DNA from: Lentisphaerota bacterium
GTDB lineage: Bacteria; Verrucomicrobiota; Lentisphaeria; Oligosphaerales; Oligosphaeraceae
Length of the DNA stretch: 5,096 nucleotides
Direction of reading: 5' to 3'
Assembly: GCA_012799755.1 (NCBI GenBank)
Contig: JAAZKQ010000157.1
Coordinates: forward strand, 1 to 5,096
Shown: piece by piece, positions 4,404 through 5,096 of the stretch
How positions within the stretch are numbered: position 1 is the stretch's first letter
Layout: each line of letters opens with the position of its first letter
The notes under the pieces: generated by a model
Told to the model about the DNA's origin: nothing
Database searches by the model: none
The model's input: the letters and a program-made list of their open reading frames with translations, nothing else
Made by a program: the position numbers and the translations under genes

Positions 4404-5096
4404 TCAGACGCCGATTGCCTGCAGAAGGAGGCTGAGGAAGTTGTCCTTGCTGATATGGAGTTTCTGCGGCTTGTCGGCGACGCGGTAGCAGCTTTCCGCG
4501 TAGTCGCTGAGGTCGGTTGCGGGATTGAAGAGAAACAGCTCTTGTTGTGGCGCCAGTGCGAGCATGGTGCCTTTGAGGCCGCCGCACTTGTGGATCAGGG
4601 GCTGGAAAGCCTCCGGGGCAAGCCAAGCGGCGCTGTCGTCGCCGACGCCGGTGAGATGCAGCGCTGCTGCCTTTACGGGCGTGGTCAGCGCCAAGGCGCA
4701 GAGTGCGGCGCGAGCGGCTTCGCCCATGGCGATGACGACGATGGGGCGCTTGCTTTCCTCGCGCAGCAAGGTGATAGTCGTGAGAATGTCCTGCACACGC
4801 ATGGAAAAGAGACTGTGATTGAAAGCGAAGAAGCTCGGGTCCTGCTCGTTGCGTGGTGAACGTGCGGGCATGTCGGCGCTGTCGCCGCTACCGATGAGAT
4901 CAATGGCGAGGGCAGGACGGCCGCGTTGGAGGAGAGTATTGAGGATGGCGCTGTGCTGCCCGTCTGCAAAGAATTCCTGTTTGCCGGCGGGAGCGATGAG
5001 CAAACAGATGGGTGCGTCATCGCGACATTCGTCCGGCGTGACCCGGACAGCGGGAATGACATCGCCTTCTTCACGGCGGGAGATGAGCTGGCCGGC
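4404..5096 (-). CDS. Alpha/beta-hydrolase-like protein, C-terminal part (5' partial)
   Basis: The frame stays open to the right edge, so only the last 230 residues are visible; the TTG at 5003 is internal and not a start. The layout recalls esterase-like alpha/beta hydrolases (acetyl xylan esterase / prolyl oligopeptidase-type): strand 'APICLLIAPAGK' (28-39), 'GRPALAIDLIGSGDS' (59-73), 'NHSLFSMRVQDILTTITLLRE' (93-113) as the helix with Arg and Asp before the elbow, 'PIVVIAMGEAARAALCALAL' (118-137) at the nucleophile-elbow position, and 'GTMLALAPQQELFLFNP' (176-192) at the strand that normally leads to the acid residue. The elbow reads A-M-G-E-A instead of G-x-S-x-G, so the nucleophile Ser appears to be lost; the protein may be a non-catalytic domain. 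A possible signal peptide or N-terminal domain lies outside the window. It ends 66 nt before the mutarotase start. The fold is moderately supported and the activity is doubtful. Confidence 0.55.
   Translation of the reverse strand, partial: AGQLISRREEGDVIPAVRVTPDECRDDAPICLLIAPAGKQEFFADGQHSAILNTLLQRGRPALAIDLIGSGDSADMPARSPRNEQDPSFFAFNHSLFSMRVQDILTTITLLREESKRPIVVIAMGEAARAALCALALTTPVKAAALHLTGVGDDSAAWLAPEAFQPLIHKCGGLKGTMLALAPQQELFLFNPATDLSDYAESCYRVADKPQKLHISKDNFLSLLLQAIGV

Noticed and set aside
1..5096. CRISPR array, tRNA, rRNA, insertion sequence or integrase
   Set aside because: No regularly spaced repeats, tRNA-like folds, rRNA sequence, or transposase or recombinase motifs were seen on either strand.

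Overview
The window looks like a chromosomal segment from a GC-rich, carbohydrate-degrading bacterium, with a compact type II restriction-modification (R-M) operon sitting between sugar-metabolism genes. A CBM9-like domain, a xylose-isomerase-like sugar phosphate isomerase/epimerase, a YeaD-type hexose-6-phosphate mutarotase and an esterase-like alpha/beta hydrolase occur close together. That mix is typical of the Planctomycetota-Verrucomicrobiota-Lentisphaerota group, and Lentisphaerota would be my first guess. This is inference; there is no rRNA or marker gene here to prove it.

Layout. (1) Positions 2-613, plus strand: the C-terminal part of a protein ending in a CBM9/DOMON-like carbohydrate-binding domain, open at the left edge. 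A weak terminator-like hairpin overlaps its stop codon. (2) Positions 614-785: a spacer with an 11-bp near-perfect direct repeat and an AGGAGG unusually far from the next start. (3) Positions 786-2346, plus strand: a beta-class DNA methyltransferase with a TSPPY motif (probably cytosine-N4), followed 13 nt after its stop by a restriction endonuclease of the BglII/BstYI family. The endonuclease has the BstYI length (203 aa), the Asp119/Glu128/Gln130 catalytic set, and Lys133 and Ser172, so RGATCY is the predicted target. Hand-counted lines here run about 42-55 % GC, against about 57-68 % in the flanks, which suggests acquisition by transfer. (4) Positions 2347-2496: a convergent spacer with a 12-bp perfect inverted repeat. 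(5) Positions 2497-5096, minus strand: a probable operon read right to left, alpha/beta-hydrolase (open at the right edge), then hexose-6-phosphate mutarotase, then sugar phosphate isomerase/epimerase.

How the genes work together. The methyltransferase should protect host RGATCY sites and the endonuclease should cut unmodified incoming DNA. No controller (C) gene is present, so expression timing must depend on the leader or on the methyltransferase itself. The minus-strand genes fit peripheral sugar catabolism: ester or polymer processing, anomer interconversion of a hexose phosphate, and isomerisation or epimerisation of a sugar or sugar phosphate. The exact substrates cannot be read from the sequence.

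I did not find a clearly new biological system. The most informative items are the BstYI-like R-M pair, the absence of RGATCY among the 12 GATC sites of the window, the unusual methyltransferase leader, and a duplicated mutarotase gene tail.
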